Assembly (NCBI GenBank): GCA_964036275.1
Contig: OZ038433.1
Location: 16,560,257 to 16,624,256 of the forward strand
DNA: 64,000 nucleotides
Direction of reading: 5' to 3'
Source of the DNA: Litoditis marina
Taxonomy: Eukaryota; Nematoda; Chromadorea; Rhabditida; Rhabditidae
Shown here: piece by piece, positions 24,008 through 34,521 of the stretch
Layout: each line of letters begins with the position of its first letter
Numbering within the stretch: position 1 is the stretch's first letter
Notes under the pieces: generated by a model
What the model was told of the DNA's origin: nothing
Database searches by the model: none
What the model saw: the letters and a program-made list of their open reading frames with translations, nothing else
Made by a program: the position numbers and the translations under genes

Positions 24008-24116
24008 CTCTCTGTCTAGGTTTCATTTAACGTTTTTCACCTTAAACACGTTACAGTCCACTTCTGTCACGCTTTGTAGTTACACTAATGTGGTCTATAT
24101 GTACATCAATATTTTC

Positions 24117-24257
24117 TTTCTCTCCTTTTCTCTCTCTTCCCCTCTCTCTCTATCCTCTCTCTATCTCTCTATCGCCCTTTCTCCTCTACCCCCCCCCCCC
24201 ACCCTCTATCTCTGTCTATTACCCTCCCCCCCTCTCTCGCCCCCCTCTCTCCCTCTT

Positions 24258-24312
<55 letters not shown>
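24117..24312 (+). repeat. CT-rich tract upstream of the homeodomain gene
   Basis: Pyrimidine-only DNA with C runs, ending in a (CT)n run of about 50 bp at 24261-24312. Confidence 0.85.
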
Positions 24313-24314
<2 letters not shown>

Positions 24315-24944
24315 GTAACACATTCTCCCTTCCTTCGCTAGGGTGCCCCCTTGTGTGCTCAACTTATCCCCCCTAATCGATTTCCATCTCCAATCATCAA
24401 ACATAGGGCATATATATCGTTATAAAACAGCTATATATTACGTTTTCCCATTAATTGGGGGGGGGGGCGAAAGTATCATATAGTTATGTAGGTCAAAACG
24501 CAACTTAAGAGGTTATAGTTTACTATCTACTTTTTTCTAGAGAAAAAATACTCTAAGAAAGTTTAGCAAGCACAAAATGTTTGGCCAATACGTTACAAGT
24601 TTCTACAAATTTCAAGCTTATTCCTGCAATAAACCTTATCGGCGTAGATCAAATTTTACAAAATTGAGTTTTGCGTAAGAAAAAAGTTCAAGCTAGAGCA
24701 TTCTAGAACTTCTCGACGTTGATTCCAATTGCTAGAGAATCTAAAACTTCATCTATCTCTCACCTATAACAGCCTAACACGAACACTTTTTCTCTCCTTT
24801 TGACATTATAATTGAAGCTTGCACTTTCAAGTGTGTACCATTTTTTTCGAAATTAGCTTTAATATCGTTTTTGTATACATTTCATACATTTTTATCGTTA
24901 TAAAATATATTTCGTAACTTTGTAACTATATTTTGGTATATTAA

Positions 24945-24956
24945 CATAATTCCAGA
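24945..24956 (+). promoter_or_regulatory. Probable trans-splice or 5' UTR splice acceptor
   Basis: CATAATTCCAG ends one base before the ATG of the homeodomain gene, preceded by AT-rich sequence. A 3' splice site hard against the start codon fits nematode spliced-leader addition. A 5' UTR intron with an upstream exon is the alternative. Confidence 0.5.
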
Positions 24957-27900
24957 ATGGCCGAGCCGTGTCGGTACAAGTATGCAATTGTTCGCGTCAA
25001 GGAGACATCGGTGGTCGACTTTTTTGGCCTTATTGTGAGTTTTGTATAATTTTTATAACGTTTATTAAGTTATTTGTAGATTTTTAAGAACTTCTATGAT
25101 ATAAGGAGACCTCGGTGGTAGTCTTTTCGGCCTTATTGTAAGTTTTAAACTTTTCATCAATTTTTTTAGCAAGTTTTCGTTGAGCACAATAGGTTTCATA
25201 GGTCATCAACTATCGGAATAAATGTCCTTCAAATCCGCATTGAAAATTTGGCTAGTTCACCCGGCTGTTTCAGCTTAGTGAATACGGCCACATTTCGCGT
25301 TTATTCATTTCGCTTTCTCCTTCTCTCTTTCTCTTCCATCTCTTTTTTTTCCGTTCTCTCTTCATCTCCTTCTCTCTCTCTCCTCTCTCTCTCTCTCTCG
25401 TCTTTCTCTATCTCTCTCTTTTCTCTTTCTCTTTCTCTCTCTCTCGCTCTGACTCTATCTCTCTCTCTCTCTAACCACATCGTACTGACCTTAATCCTTA
25501 ATCTCCCCCTATTGGCTGGTGGTCGTGTATAATTTAGGCAGGTTACGCGCTAGGGCTCAAGTTGTGAATAATCAGAATTGATGAAATGAGACGGAGTTAT
25601 ACTAACATAGAATAGGTAAAAAGATGTGTCTTTATATCGTTTTCATGTAGTTCATCGAATTAAAAAGACTTTGATTTACTTTTACTTTTAGTTACACATG
25701 AAATTAAAAACAGTGTTTGTAGTGTAAAACTTGTGAAACTTTTGGGAGAGACACGACTTTGTTAAGTGTTTCATTTAAAATAAAATGTTAATTTAAGATA
25801 AAATAGTTAAATACCTAAATATCCTTAGTTTAAGTTGCGCCACTTTTGTGTTTGCGCTAGTGCTTCAGGCGGTGTTTGCGTAGCTTTGGAGAGAGCCGAA
25901 GAGTTGGTGGCACATGGAATAGTTTTAGTAGTAATTGTAAAAAGCAAACTTGTTTTGAAAGAATAATAAAGGTTTGTTTGTAATAATAAACTTATTCGTG
26001 GAAAAATTATTAAGAACATGAGATATATTCGTAGACAGTAGTAATTGAAATAAGAAAACTATTTTAAAATTACTTTTCTAGAAACTAGTTTGGAGCCGTT
26101 TCAACAACTTTGAGACAAAATCTGGTGAAAACTAAATTATCCACTGTTTAGGTCATGTGGTATAAGTAATTAGTGTTCAACTCAGCCAAAGTTGCTTAGT
26201 GAATGAGTGTTGAACTTTCGAAGTGAAAAATCAGAGGCGTGACCTAATTTTAGCCAAGTTCTTATTCCATTGGCAGGCCAAGCACAACTGAAGATTCCGG
26301 GGGCGGGGCTTAATTTTAACCCAAACTTATTGTTTCTACGACAGGCCAATCGAAAAGGTCAACTGAAGACTCGGGGCTGGCCTAATTTAACGGAAAACTC
26401 ATCTTTTCTCCATTTCAGGCCAACAATCGCCGATGTCAACTGAAAAATTAAGGGGCGTGGCTTAATTTTCATGTAACCTTTTTATTTTTAGGCGGCCAAC
26501 GGCTACTCGGACGTCTCGTTCGTGTCTAACCTTAGTCAGGCGATCGCCCGTCCGGACCCGAATAACGACGATGACACTCCTTCCAATGGAAAATCCGACG
26601 AGCGGGTATGGTTTTTGTAGTTTGTAGTCTGGTCGTAGTTTAAAAAATTTGTAGTTTTTGGTAAATTTGAAGTTGGTTTCTGTTGTTCTGCAAGGGTTAC
26701 TGGTATGTTTAGTGGTTTACGTTGTAGATTTCATGAAAAATAGGGAATTTAACGTTCAGAAAATCTATTGGGAAGAAAAATGAATCATGAAGTATCAGTT
26801 TTTCATACCTAATTTTTTTGTAGAAAACGTACTCACTGGTGTTAGGTTTGTTGTTCTTTGAGTGTAAGATGTCTCTGCGTCTCTGGCTTCACATGCTCTT
26901 TAGGCTGTCTCTCTACATTCAGGCTGGTTCGTAGAAGCCTAACTGTCACTTAGCAACTAACGGCTCTGATTGGCTTAGAGTTCAGAGGTTTAGTGTTCAT
27001 CTAACTGGAAAATAAGTTCGAAACTGGGGAACAACGTTGTTAGGTCGAACAAACGAGAAAATGTTTCAGAGTTTTCGGAAAGCGCTAGTCTTTTTTCATT
27101 TCTCACCTCGTTTAGTTTTACGGCATGAAAACTATTTATCGGTAGTTCCGGGTCATGGAGCGGCTTCGCCCGCCTACTAAATTCTCCGGAATTACAATAG
27201 TTAGATTAAGATCAGTCGGAGACCGTCTGCTCCTCTCTGACCTACACACTCTCTCGTCGTGGCGGCTACAAGTTTGTGTTGCCACTTAGCAAGGAATTGT
27301 CTGAGAAGTTGATGATACGATGTCCACAACGATTCCATGTAACCTATATAGTATGCAATTGTATTCTGCAGGCAGTTGATTCCGAGGACCGTTTCTCGGT
27401 GGCCGAAGGTACTCCGCAGTCGCCGCCGACCGTGGAAGAAGGAGACAGAAAAACATCGAATCTCTCGAGTCATCTGGCACTTATGGTCGGGAATCAGGGA
27501 CTGGGGAACGGGAATGTGCAGGCGGGGGAAGCTGCCGGGGTAAGTTACTTTTTTTGTGAAAATTGTGTTCGCAAAACAAGAAAATTTTGCAATTGTGGTA
27601 TTGTAGGCTAGCGAAGTGGGTGTTTTTCTTGTTGAATACTGTACTGCGTGAGGACCCTAATTGGTCAGCCGATGTATGGCAGAAAGTATGATTGTTTATG
27701 GTAATATATGGCAATAACTGGTCATTATTCACACGAATGCACCATAAATAGAGAAGAATAGAGTGAGAGAAAGAAATGGAACTTACACCCAATCTCTTCT
27801 CACTCTCAGCCGTTTTCTCCATTGCAGGACCTCGCCGCCGCCGCCTCAACCGATCTGATCAGCAACCTGTTTGCCACGGTTAGAAATGTACTTTTATTTA

Positions 27901-28487
27901 TGAATAGTAGAAAGTTTTTTTTCAAAGGAAGGGGGAGGAGAAGGGGTGTTTTTGGATAGCGTTCGGTGTTTCCAAAAACCAGGTCTATGCAGTGTATGTT
28001 GCCCGCTGTTTTTGTAGTTTGATGCTTCTCGCTCAAATTTCGAGACTCGAGATCTAACTACAACAAGGAATTAGTCACTCCGTATGATTAATTCAGGGTA
28101 GTTAATTTCAAACTCGATACGAAACGAACTCAAAAATAGCTCAAAATTTTGTGTTCAACTGAAAACTCGAAACTTTACCTTTTAACACGATTAATAGTTC
28201 TAAAGATATGTATGTTCAGCCTAATTAATACATTACAAGCTTTTCTATCAATCAATCGATACGTATGTTTTGTGTGTGTTGCAGCATACCATTCCGATGA
28301 CCGCGCGTGAATGGTCTTCCGAATTGAACGACGCAGGGGGGCCAATGAGGTCACCGCAGTTCAAACAAATGGTGGGTACGGGCAGGGAACAGGTTCGTAG
28401 TTTGGTATTGTAGTTTGGTGTCAAAACGTATTAGAAGTCTCGCATTCCGACTGGAATGACCATGTTCTACCTAAAGCAAATCTTTTT

Positions 28488-28530
<43 letters not shown>

Positions 28531-29874
28531 CGAAATAACTTTTCATTCTCTCTTTTTGTGACTTGTATGTAATATTTCGGTAGATCGAGCTCTCCACGTT
28601 TTGACTAAATCTAACTGATTTTTTCTATCATTTTTAGTTTTATACGGAAGTTACTGACAATTGTCAATAAAGTGATGTGCTCTGCGTTAATACGGTTTCG
28701 TGACGGTTAACAAATATGTCAGACACGTTCTCCCGTAATAGGTTGCAAACGACGAAAAACGAATCTGCCAATTCCGTTTGAGACCGAAACAGATCAGATT
28801 TAAATCATAAGTTTAAAAAGTGTGAACGTGAAAGTAAACGTGAGATAATTTCCAAAGCACCATTACGATTCTCCCGTAATCGACCATAACTAGCCATATT
28901 TATCCATTGCTTCGGACATTGTCTCATAATTTGTTAGTTAAATAGGAAATTGACAACACAATAGAAAATGCAAATTACTTTGCTATTTCAAGGATTGTAC
29001 TCGATGGGTAGGTTCTTTCTGCTCTATTTCCCTATATTAGTGCCGTATTTCAGTTCTAAACTCGAATGAAGTGACATTATTGTGAGAAAAAAACAATAGA
29101 AAATAGACTATCTCAATTCTCCCATAATTGACCACAAATAGCACTATTTCACCAAATTAGTGCCATATTCCAGTTCCAAACTCGAATGAAGGGTTGGCAG
29201 CGAGAGTACATCAAAGACGTCATCAACAACGGCCATTATCCCACCGAAGAGGAAATGAGGGACATCGAACAGAAGTGCGACCTTAGTAGAAAACAGGTAG
29301 GAGACTGTACATTATATTTACATAGATGTTTTACATTGCAATACTTATTGTGTACTGAAAACTGGATGGAGAACACGTTGATGTACAACACATATGTATT
29401 GATTGTTTTGGACAGCGATTAGATGAGAGAGTATTTTGAAGTTTCCATTTACGGTGAGCATAAAGTTGCATTTCTTACATTTAATGAAATCGGCAATTGT
29501 ACTGTTTTGTCTCCCAAAAGTCTCGAACGAAATAGTTACTAAGTGTGTGTTCTACTTACATCGGGACCCTGGGAGATGAGCCTGAAATGAACCGCCGCGC
29601 CATTGAGGTCAAAAACACAACTCACGCCATCGATAACCAATATCAATTAGCATGCAATACTGTCTCTTTTCTCATTGATCAATCGATAACCAATCAATAG
29701 CACAATAGCTCAATACCCATCCAATCAATACTCTTGCAGGTCCTTCGTTTCATCTCGAAGCGTCTCTCGAACCCGAATCGGAAACCGCGCGCCGATTGGC
29801 GAAGCGACCGCGCCGCCGAATCCGTCAGTCCAATGACGGAAATCGCCAAGGTCAAGTCGGAGGAATCGCCCTGA
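24957..29874 (+). CDS. Divergent homeodomain transcription factor (SATB/DVE-like?)
   Basis: Seven exons join in frame, all with phase-0 introns: 24957-25034, 26492-26605, 27372-27539, 27828-27878, 28285-28371, 29174-29296 and 29740-29874, giving 251 aa. The C-terminal third is homeodomain-like: WQREYIKDVINNGHYPTEEE (helix 1 and loop), MRDIEQKCDLS (helix 2), then KQVLRFISKRLSNPNRK (helix 3 and basic tail). Helix 3 has Phe at the usual Trp48 position and Lys where Asn51 is normally invariant. The FIQDVGLYPDEE-type spacing recalls SATB proteins, and the N-terminus (KYAIVRVKE, then GYSDVSFV) could be a short ULD/compass remnant; both are inference. The middle is Asp/Ser/Pro-rich and probably disordered. 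The ATG has an in-frame stop just upstream and a splice acceptor one base before it. Possible alternatives are a C. elegans NSY-7-like factor or another orphan homeobox. The last two exons are duplicated downstream. Confidence 0.72.
25103..25144 (+). pseudogene. Echo of homeodomain gene exon 1 (3' edge and donor)
   Basis: AAGGAGACCTCGGTGGTAGT...TCGGCCTTATTGTAAGT repeats the end of exon 1 and its donor (AAGGAGACATCGGTGGTCGA...TTGGCCTTATTGTGAGT, 24998-25040). One base is deleted, so the frame runs into TAA. It lies in intron 1, 68 bp after the true donor, and cannot act as an exon in frame. Confidence 0.8.
28491..28528 (+). repeat. (GA)n tract at the left edge of the tandem duplication
   Basis: About 32 bp of GA ending AGACAGAGAGCGAAATA. 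Homology between the duplicated units starts inside this tract, so it may have seeded the duplication. Confidence 0.75.
29033..29078 (+). pseudogene. Echo of the homeodomain exon 6 acceptor
   Basis: TTAGTGCCGTATTTCAG, then TTCTAAACTCGAATGAAG, copies the true 3' splice site and first exon bases (TTAGTGCCATATTCCAG, TTCCAAACTCGAATGAAG, at 29157-29191), then diverges. Use of this acceptor would read into non-exonic sequence. Unit 2 has a single acceptor whose upstream side matches this echo. Confidence 0.8.
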
Positions 29875-30603
29875 ATTTGAGAGCCGTTTATTGATTTTAT
29901 GTTTTGATCTACCTTTCGTCAGCGAAAAGGCACGTAGGTTTCCGTCGTGCACAATATGTGGTATTGATTTTGTTCCGTTGACCTACCTTTAGCATAGGCT
30001 GAGCAGCGTCACCCCGTGCACAGTGTGTGGTATTGATTTTATTGGTTGATCTACTGTGAAAAGCGAGAATGATCGCTGAATTCAGATTTGAGGATATTAT
30101 TGATTTTATGGTTTTGATCTACCTTTCGTCGTGCACAATGTGTGCTATTGGCGTTTTTAATTACGCTATTTGGCGTAATTTTATGTTAAAGAGTTCATCA
30201 TAGTTCATCTAGGCTTTACAAAATATATGTAGTGAAAAGCTACGAAAAGTTAGATTCGTACCCGTTTTTAGTCGTCCACAAAAATGTGTCTTCAAATCTA
30301 TATTTGCATGTATTGTTCTAGCTAGTGTTGTCACGGGTACGTTTCCTCCTATATCATGTCAGTGATTTAGTAGACAATTGATCCCCGATTTTTGTAGTCT
30401 ATCCCCAGTTAATCGATACTGTTGTTTTTTGTTCTTCTTCTATAGTGTTTTTTTTGTTCTCAGTGAACCAAGGCCTTCGGATTATCTTGTATCTCCTGTG
30501 ATTCTACATAATACATATATAGTTGCATAATGTATACTCTTTATTATCCCACAATCCTTTAATTGTCTGAACTCTGCCCTCGTACGGTTTATTTCCTTTG
30601 ATA

Positions 30604-30645
30604 AATAAATATATGATTATACACATTTATATTAGAATCTTTATT
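30604..30645. terminator. Convergent poly(A) signals in unit 1
   Basis: AATAAA on plus at 30604-30609 (about 730 nt after the homeodomain stop) and AATAAA on minus at 30645-30640. The same arrangement is repeated in unit 2. Confidence 0.5.
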
Positions 30646-30767
30646 CTGCTGATCATAATATGCACAACATAGACAACATAAATAAATCTTCCACGAACTA
30701 CATTGCGACGCAAACATAGGGTTATTTTGGATGGGAAAGGAATACTGGGTTTCGTCAAAAGGTCTCA

Positions 30768-30860
30768 CAGAAACCTTAAAGGACTTAGAGACCTTAAAGG
30801 ACTTAGAGACCCTAAAGGACTTAGAGACCCTAAAGGACTAAGAAATAAACCTTAAAGGAC
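30768..30860 (+). repeat. AAGGACTTAGAGACC tandem array, unit 1
   Basis: About five copies of an 18-19 bp word (CCTTAAAGGACTTAGAGA, with ACCCTAAAGG variants). Unit 2 has about four copies at 33249-33320. Confidence 0.85.
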
Positions 30861-31668
30861 TACCGACAACTAATTGTGGGGGAAGATTTGATGATACAGC
30901 TGAGCTCTAGAGATGGAAATCGGGGCAGCCTATGCAGCATTGAATGAGATAAACACTTGACGACATGAAAAACACCTAGAAACAATCAATCAATAAATCG
31001 ATACATATGAAACACATGATGAGAGTGCAGCAGAAGGAAAAAGGCAGAACTGATAGTAGTAAAACTTCAGCCGAGACGAAAAAGAGAACTGAGAGGCGAA
31101 TAACCGAATATGAATATTCTCACGGATATAACAACAACTATAAAAGAGGGGTCGCTGGCGAGGCTGGGAATCAAAGAGACAGAGAGCGAAATAGCTTTCA
31201 TTCTCTCTTTTTGTGACTTGTATGTAATATTTCGGTAGATCGAGCTCTCCACGTTTTTGAGTAAATCTAACTGATTTTTTCTATCATTTTTAGTTTTACA
31301 CGGAAGTTACTGACAATTGTCAATAAAGTGATGTGCTCTGCGTTAATACGGTTTCTTGACGGTTAACAAATATGTCAGACACGTTCTGCCGTAATAGGTT
31401 GCAAACGACGAAAAACGAATCTGCCAATTCCGTTTGAGACCGAAACAGATCAGATTTAAATCATAAGTTTAAAAAGTGTGAACGTGAAAGTAAACGTGAG
31501 ATAACTTCCAAAGCACCATTACGATTCTCCCGTAATCGACCATAACTAGCCATATTTATCCATTGCTTCGGACATTGTCTCATAATTTGTTAGTTAAATA
31601 GGAAATTGACAACACAATAGAAAATGCAAATTACTTTGCTATTTCCGTATATTAGTGCCGTATTTCAG

Positions 31669-32357
31669 TTCCAAACTCGAATGAAGGGTTGGCAGCGAGA
31701 GTACATCAAGGACGTCATCAACAACGGCCATTATCCCACCGAAGAGGAAATGAGGGACATCGAACAGAAGTGCGACCTCAGTAGAAAACAGGTAGGAGAC
31801 TGTACATTATATTTACATGGATGTTTTACATTGCAATACTTATTATGTATTGAAAACTGGATGGACAACACGTTGATGTTATTGATTGTTTTGGACAGCG
31901 ATTAGATGAGAGAGTATTTTGAAGTTTCCATTTACGGTGAGCATAAAATTGCATTTCTTACATTTAATGAAATCGGCAATTGTACTGTCTTGTCTCCCAA
32001 AAGTCTCGAACGAAATAGTTACTAAGTGTGTGTTCTACTTACATCGGGACCCTGAGAGATGAGCCTGAAATGAACCGCCGCGCCATTGAGGTCAAAAACA
32101 CAACTCACGCCATCGATAACCAACATCAATTGGCAATCAATACTGTCTCTTTTCTCATTGATCAATCGATAACCAATCAATAACACAATAGCTCAATACC
32201 CATCCAATCAATAGTCTTCCAGGTCCTTCGTTTCATCTCGAAGCGTCTCTCGAACCCGAATCGGAAACCGCGCGCCGATTGGCGAAGCGACCGCGCCGCC
32301 GAATCCGTCAGTCCAATGACGGAAATCGCTAAGGTCAAGTCAGAAGATTCGCCCTGA
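31669..32357 (+). CDS. Second copy of the homeodomain terminal exons (alternative or dead)
   Basis: Exon 6' (31669-31791) and exon 7' (32223-32357, ending TGA) keep intact acceptors (TATTTCAG, AGTCTTCCAG), the donor GTAGGA, phase 0 and full length (41 and 44 codons). Exon 6' differs from exon 6 only by silent changes (AAA/AAG, CTT/CTC). Exon 7' has one conservative protein change near the end (Glu to Asp). Splicing from exon 5 (donor 28371) to 31669 would give a protein that is almost identical but has a different 3' UTR. The copy has no start codon or upstream exons of its own. Confidence 0.75.
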
Positions 32358-32404
32358 ATTTGAGAGCCGTTTATTGATTTTAGGTTTTGATCTACCTTTC
32401 GTCA

Positions 32405-32575
32405 ACGAAAAGGCACGTAGGTTTCCGTCGTGCACAATAAGATTTGAGGATATTATTGATTTTATGAAAAGGCACGTAGGTTTCCGTCGTGCACAATAAG
32501 ATTTGAGGATATTATTGACGAAAAGGCACGTAGGTTTCCGTCGTGCACAATAAGATTTGAGGATATTATTGATTT
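32405..32575 (+). repeat. 55-57-bp tandem repeat in the unit 2 3' UTR
   Basis: GAAAAGGCACGTAGGTTTCC, GTCGTGCACAATAAGATTTG and AGGATATTATTGA occur three times (from about 32409, 32465 and 32520). Unit 1 has a single equivalent, so the expansion came after the duplication. Confidence 0.85.
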
Positions 32576-33081
32576 TATGGTTTTGATCTACCTTTCGTCG
32601 TGCACAATGTGTGCTATTGGCGTTTTTAATTACGCTATTTGGCGTAATTTTATGTTAAAGAGTTCATCATAGTTCATCTAGGCTTTACAAAATATATGTA
32701 GTGAAAAGCTACGAAAAGTTAGATTCGTACCCGTTTTTAGTCGTCTACAAAATGTGTCTTCAAATCTATATTTGCATGTATTGTTCTAGCTAGTGTTGTC
32801 ACGGGTACGTTTCCTCATATATCATGTCAGTGGTTTAGTGAACAATGGATCCCCGACATAATTGTAGTTTGTAGCCTATCCCCAGTTAATCGATACTGTT
32901 GTTTTTTGTTCTTCTTCTATAGTGTTTTTTTTGTTCTCAGTGAACCAAGGCCTTCGGAATATCTTGTATCTCCTGTGATGTATTTTACATAATACATATA
33001 TAGTTGCATAATATATCCCCATTATCCCACAATCCTTTAATTGTCTGAACTCTGCCCTCGTACGGTTTATTTCCCTCGATA

Positions 33082-33122
33082 AATAAATATATTATATACA
33101 CATTTATATTAGAATCTTTATT
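33082..33122. terminator. Convergent poly(A) signals in unit 2
   Basis: AATAAA on plus at 33082-33087 and AATAAA on minus at 33122-33117 (TTTATT). The latter is a candidate 3' end for sax-7, about 960 nt beyond its stop. Another minus AATAAA lies at 33071-33066. Confidence 0.5.
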
Positions 33123-34084
33123 CTGCTGATCATAATATGCACAACATAGACAACATAAATAAATCTTCCACGAACTACATTGCGACGCAAACATAGGGTT
33201 ATTTTGGATGGGAAAGAAATACTGGGTTTCGTCAAAAGGTCTCACAGAAACCTTAAAGGACTTAGAGACCCTAAAGGACTTAGAGACCCTAAAGGACTAA
33301 GAAATAAACCTTAAAGGACTACCGACAACTAATTGTGGGGGAAGATTTGATGATACAGCTGAGCTCTAGAGATGGAAATCGGGGCAGCCTATGCAGCATT
33401 GAATGAGATAAACACTTGACGACGGGAAAAACACCTAGAAACAATCAATCAATAAATCGATACATATGAAATACATGATGAGAGTGCAGCAGAAGGAAAA
33501 AGGCAGAACTGATAGTAGTAAAACTTCAGCCGAGACGAAAAAGAGAACTGAGAGGCGAATAACCGAATATGAATATTCTCACGGATATAACAACAACTAT
33601 AAAAGAGGGGTCGCTGGCGAGGCTGGGGATCAAAGATCAAAGTACAGTCTCTGACTGACACCAAACTACAACTGGCTCGTCTACCTGACTAGCGGGGACG
33701 AAAACAACTAGCTGCGCTGATATAATCGAGCTCATCAATCAATCGATAAGCATCAAATACACATAGGGACAGACAGGTTTGTATTCTATGACTAATACGT
33801 CTGTCCTTACGTTACGCGTGTGGTGAAAGACATTGTCGGAAATCAATGAAAGTAGCCAAGCGAGCAGCGACCTACCCGAGCGAATTGCTTCAATAAACAA
33901 CAACATAAGCTATATTATGTATGATACGGGAGGGGGGGGGGGGGGGAATGTGAAAACGGGGGTAGAGGGGTCACCGGGGGTCAAATTACGAGGGACAAGT
34001 GACCAGAGAGAGTGTGGAGATGGAGAGAGAAGTGGATGGATATCACTGGGACATGGCGGGGGACTTGGAGGGCGACCTCTGACC

Positions 34085-34521
34085 TCAGACGAAGGTCGAA
34101 GTGCTGCCCTTTTCCGTCTTCTCGGCTGGCAGCAACTTGTTCTGCGGCACGTATTGACCTGAAATGGAAAGAGGAAATAAGATGGGAGAATACAGAATAG
34201 CACAACAAACGAGAGGTCCAATGCCCAACTGTATGAGATTGAGTGAATAGTAAGCGTTTATTGTGTCCAAAATCTTTTTCAGTTTCATAATAAGTCGGGC
34301 TGATAGGGAGTATAAAAAGCAGGTTTTGAGAAGAGAATGGTTCTAAATGAACAGACTTCCACAACAGCCATACTTCTAATATAGATAAATAAATAAATGC
34401 CCCACCGATGAACGATCCGTCCTCAGTGAATCTTCCGGGATCCGTATCCCCGTACTCGGCCATGCTGTCTGTCTCTGACTCCGCCTTGCTACCACCCGTC
34501 AACGAACGCTTCTCCTCGTCA
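34085..34521 (-). other. sax-7: sax-7 cytoplasmic tail exons: FIGQY and PDZ motifs
   Basis: The penultimate exon (34521-34406) encodes [24 protein letters not shown] and FTEDGSFIG. The last exon (34158-34085) supplies [13 protein letters not shown] and GSTSTFV, then TGA. The intron therefore splits the FIGQY ankyrin-binding motif after the first base of its Gly codon. The final TFV fits a class I PDZ ligand. The donor is GTGGGG. Confidence 0.93.

Larger units (their letters stand above)
28521..31176 (+). repeat. Tandem duplication, unit 1 (2656 bp)
   Basis: The unit runs from AGACAGAGAGCGAAATAACT to GGCTGGGAATCAAAG. It contains the last two exons of the homeodomain gene, their stop codon, poly(A) signals on both strands, and the AAGGACTTAGAGACC array. 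Compared with unit 2 it has about 150 bp more before the penultimate exon, including an extra copy of that exon's acceptor. Confidence 0.93.
31177..33635 (+). repeat. Tandem duplication, unit 2 (2459 bp)
   Basis: Direct repeat of unit 1, joined head to tail at TCAAAG/AGACAGAGAG. Most of the unit is nearly identical, with scattered substitutions. It ends GGCTGGGGATCAAAG in the sax-7 3' flank. Confidence 0.93.
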
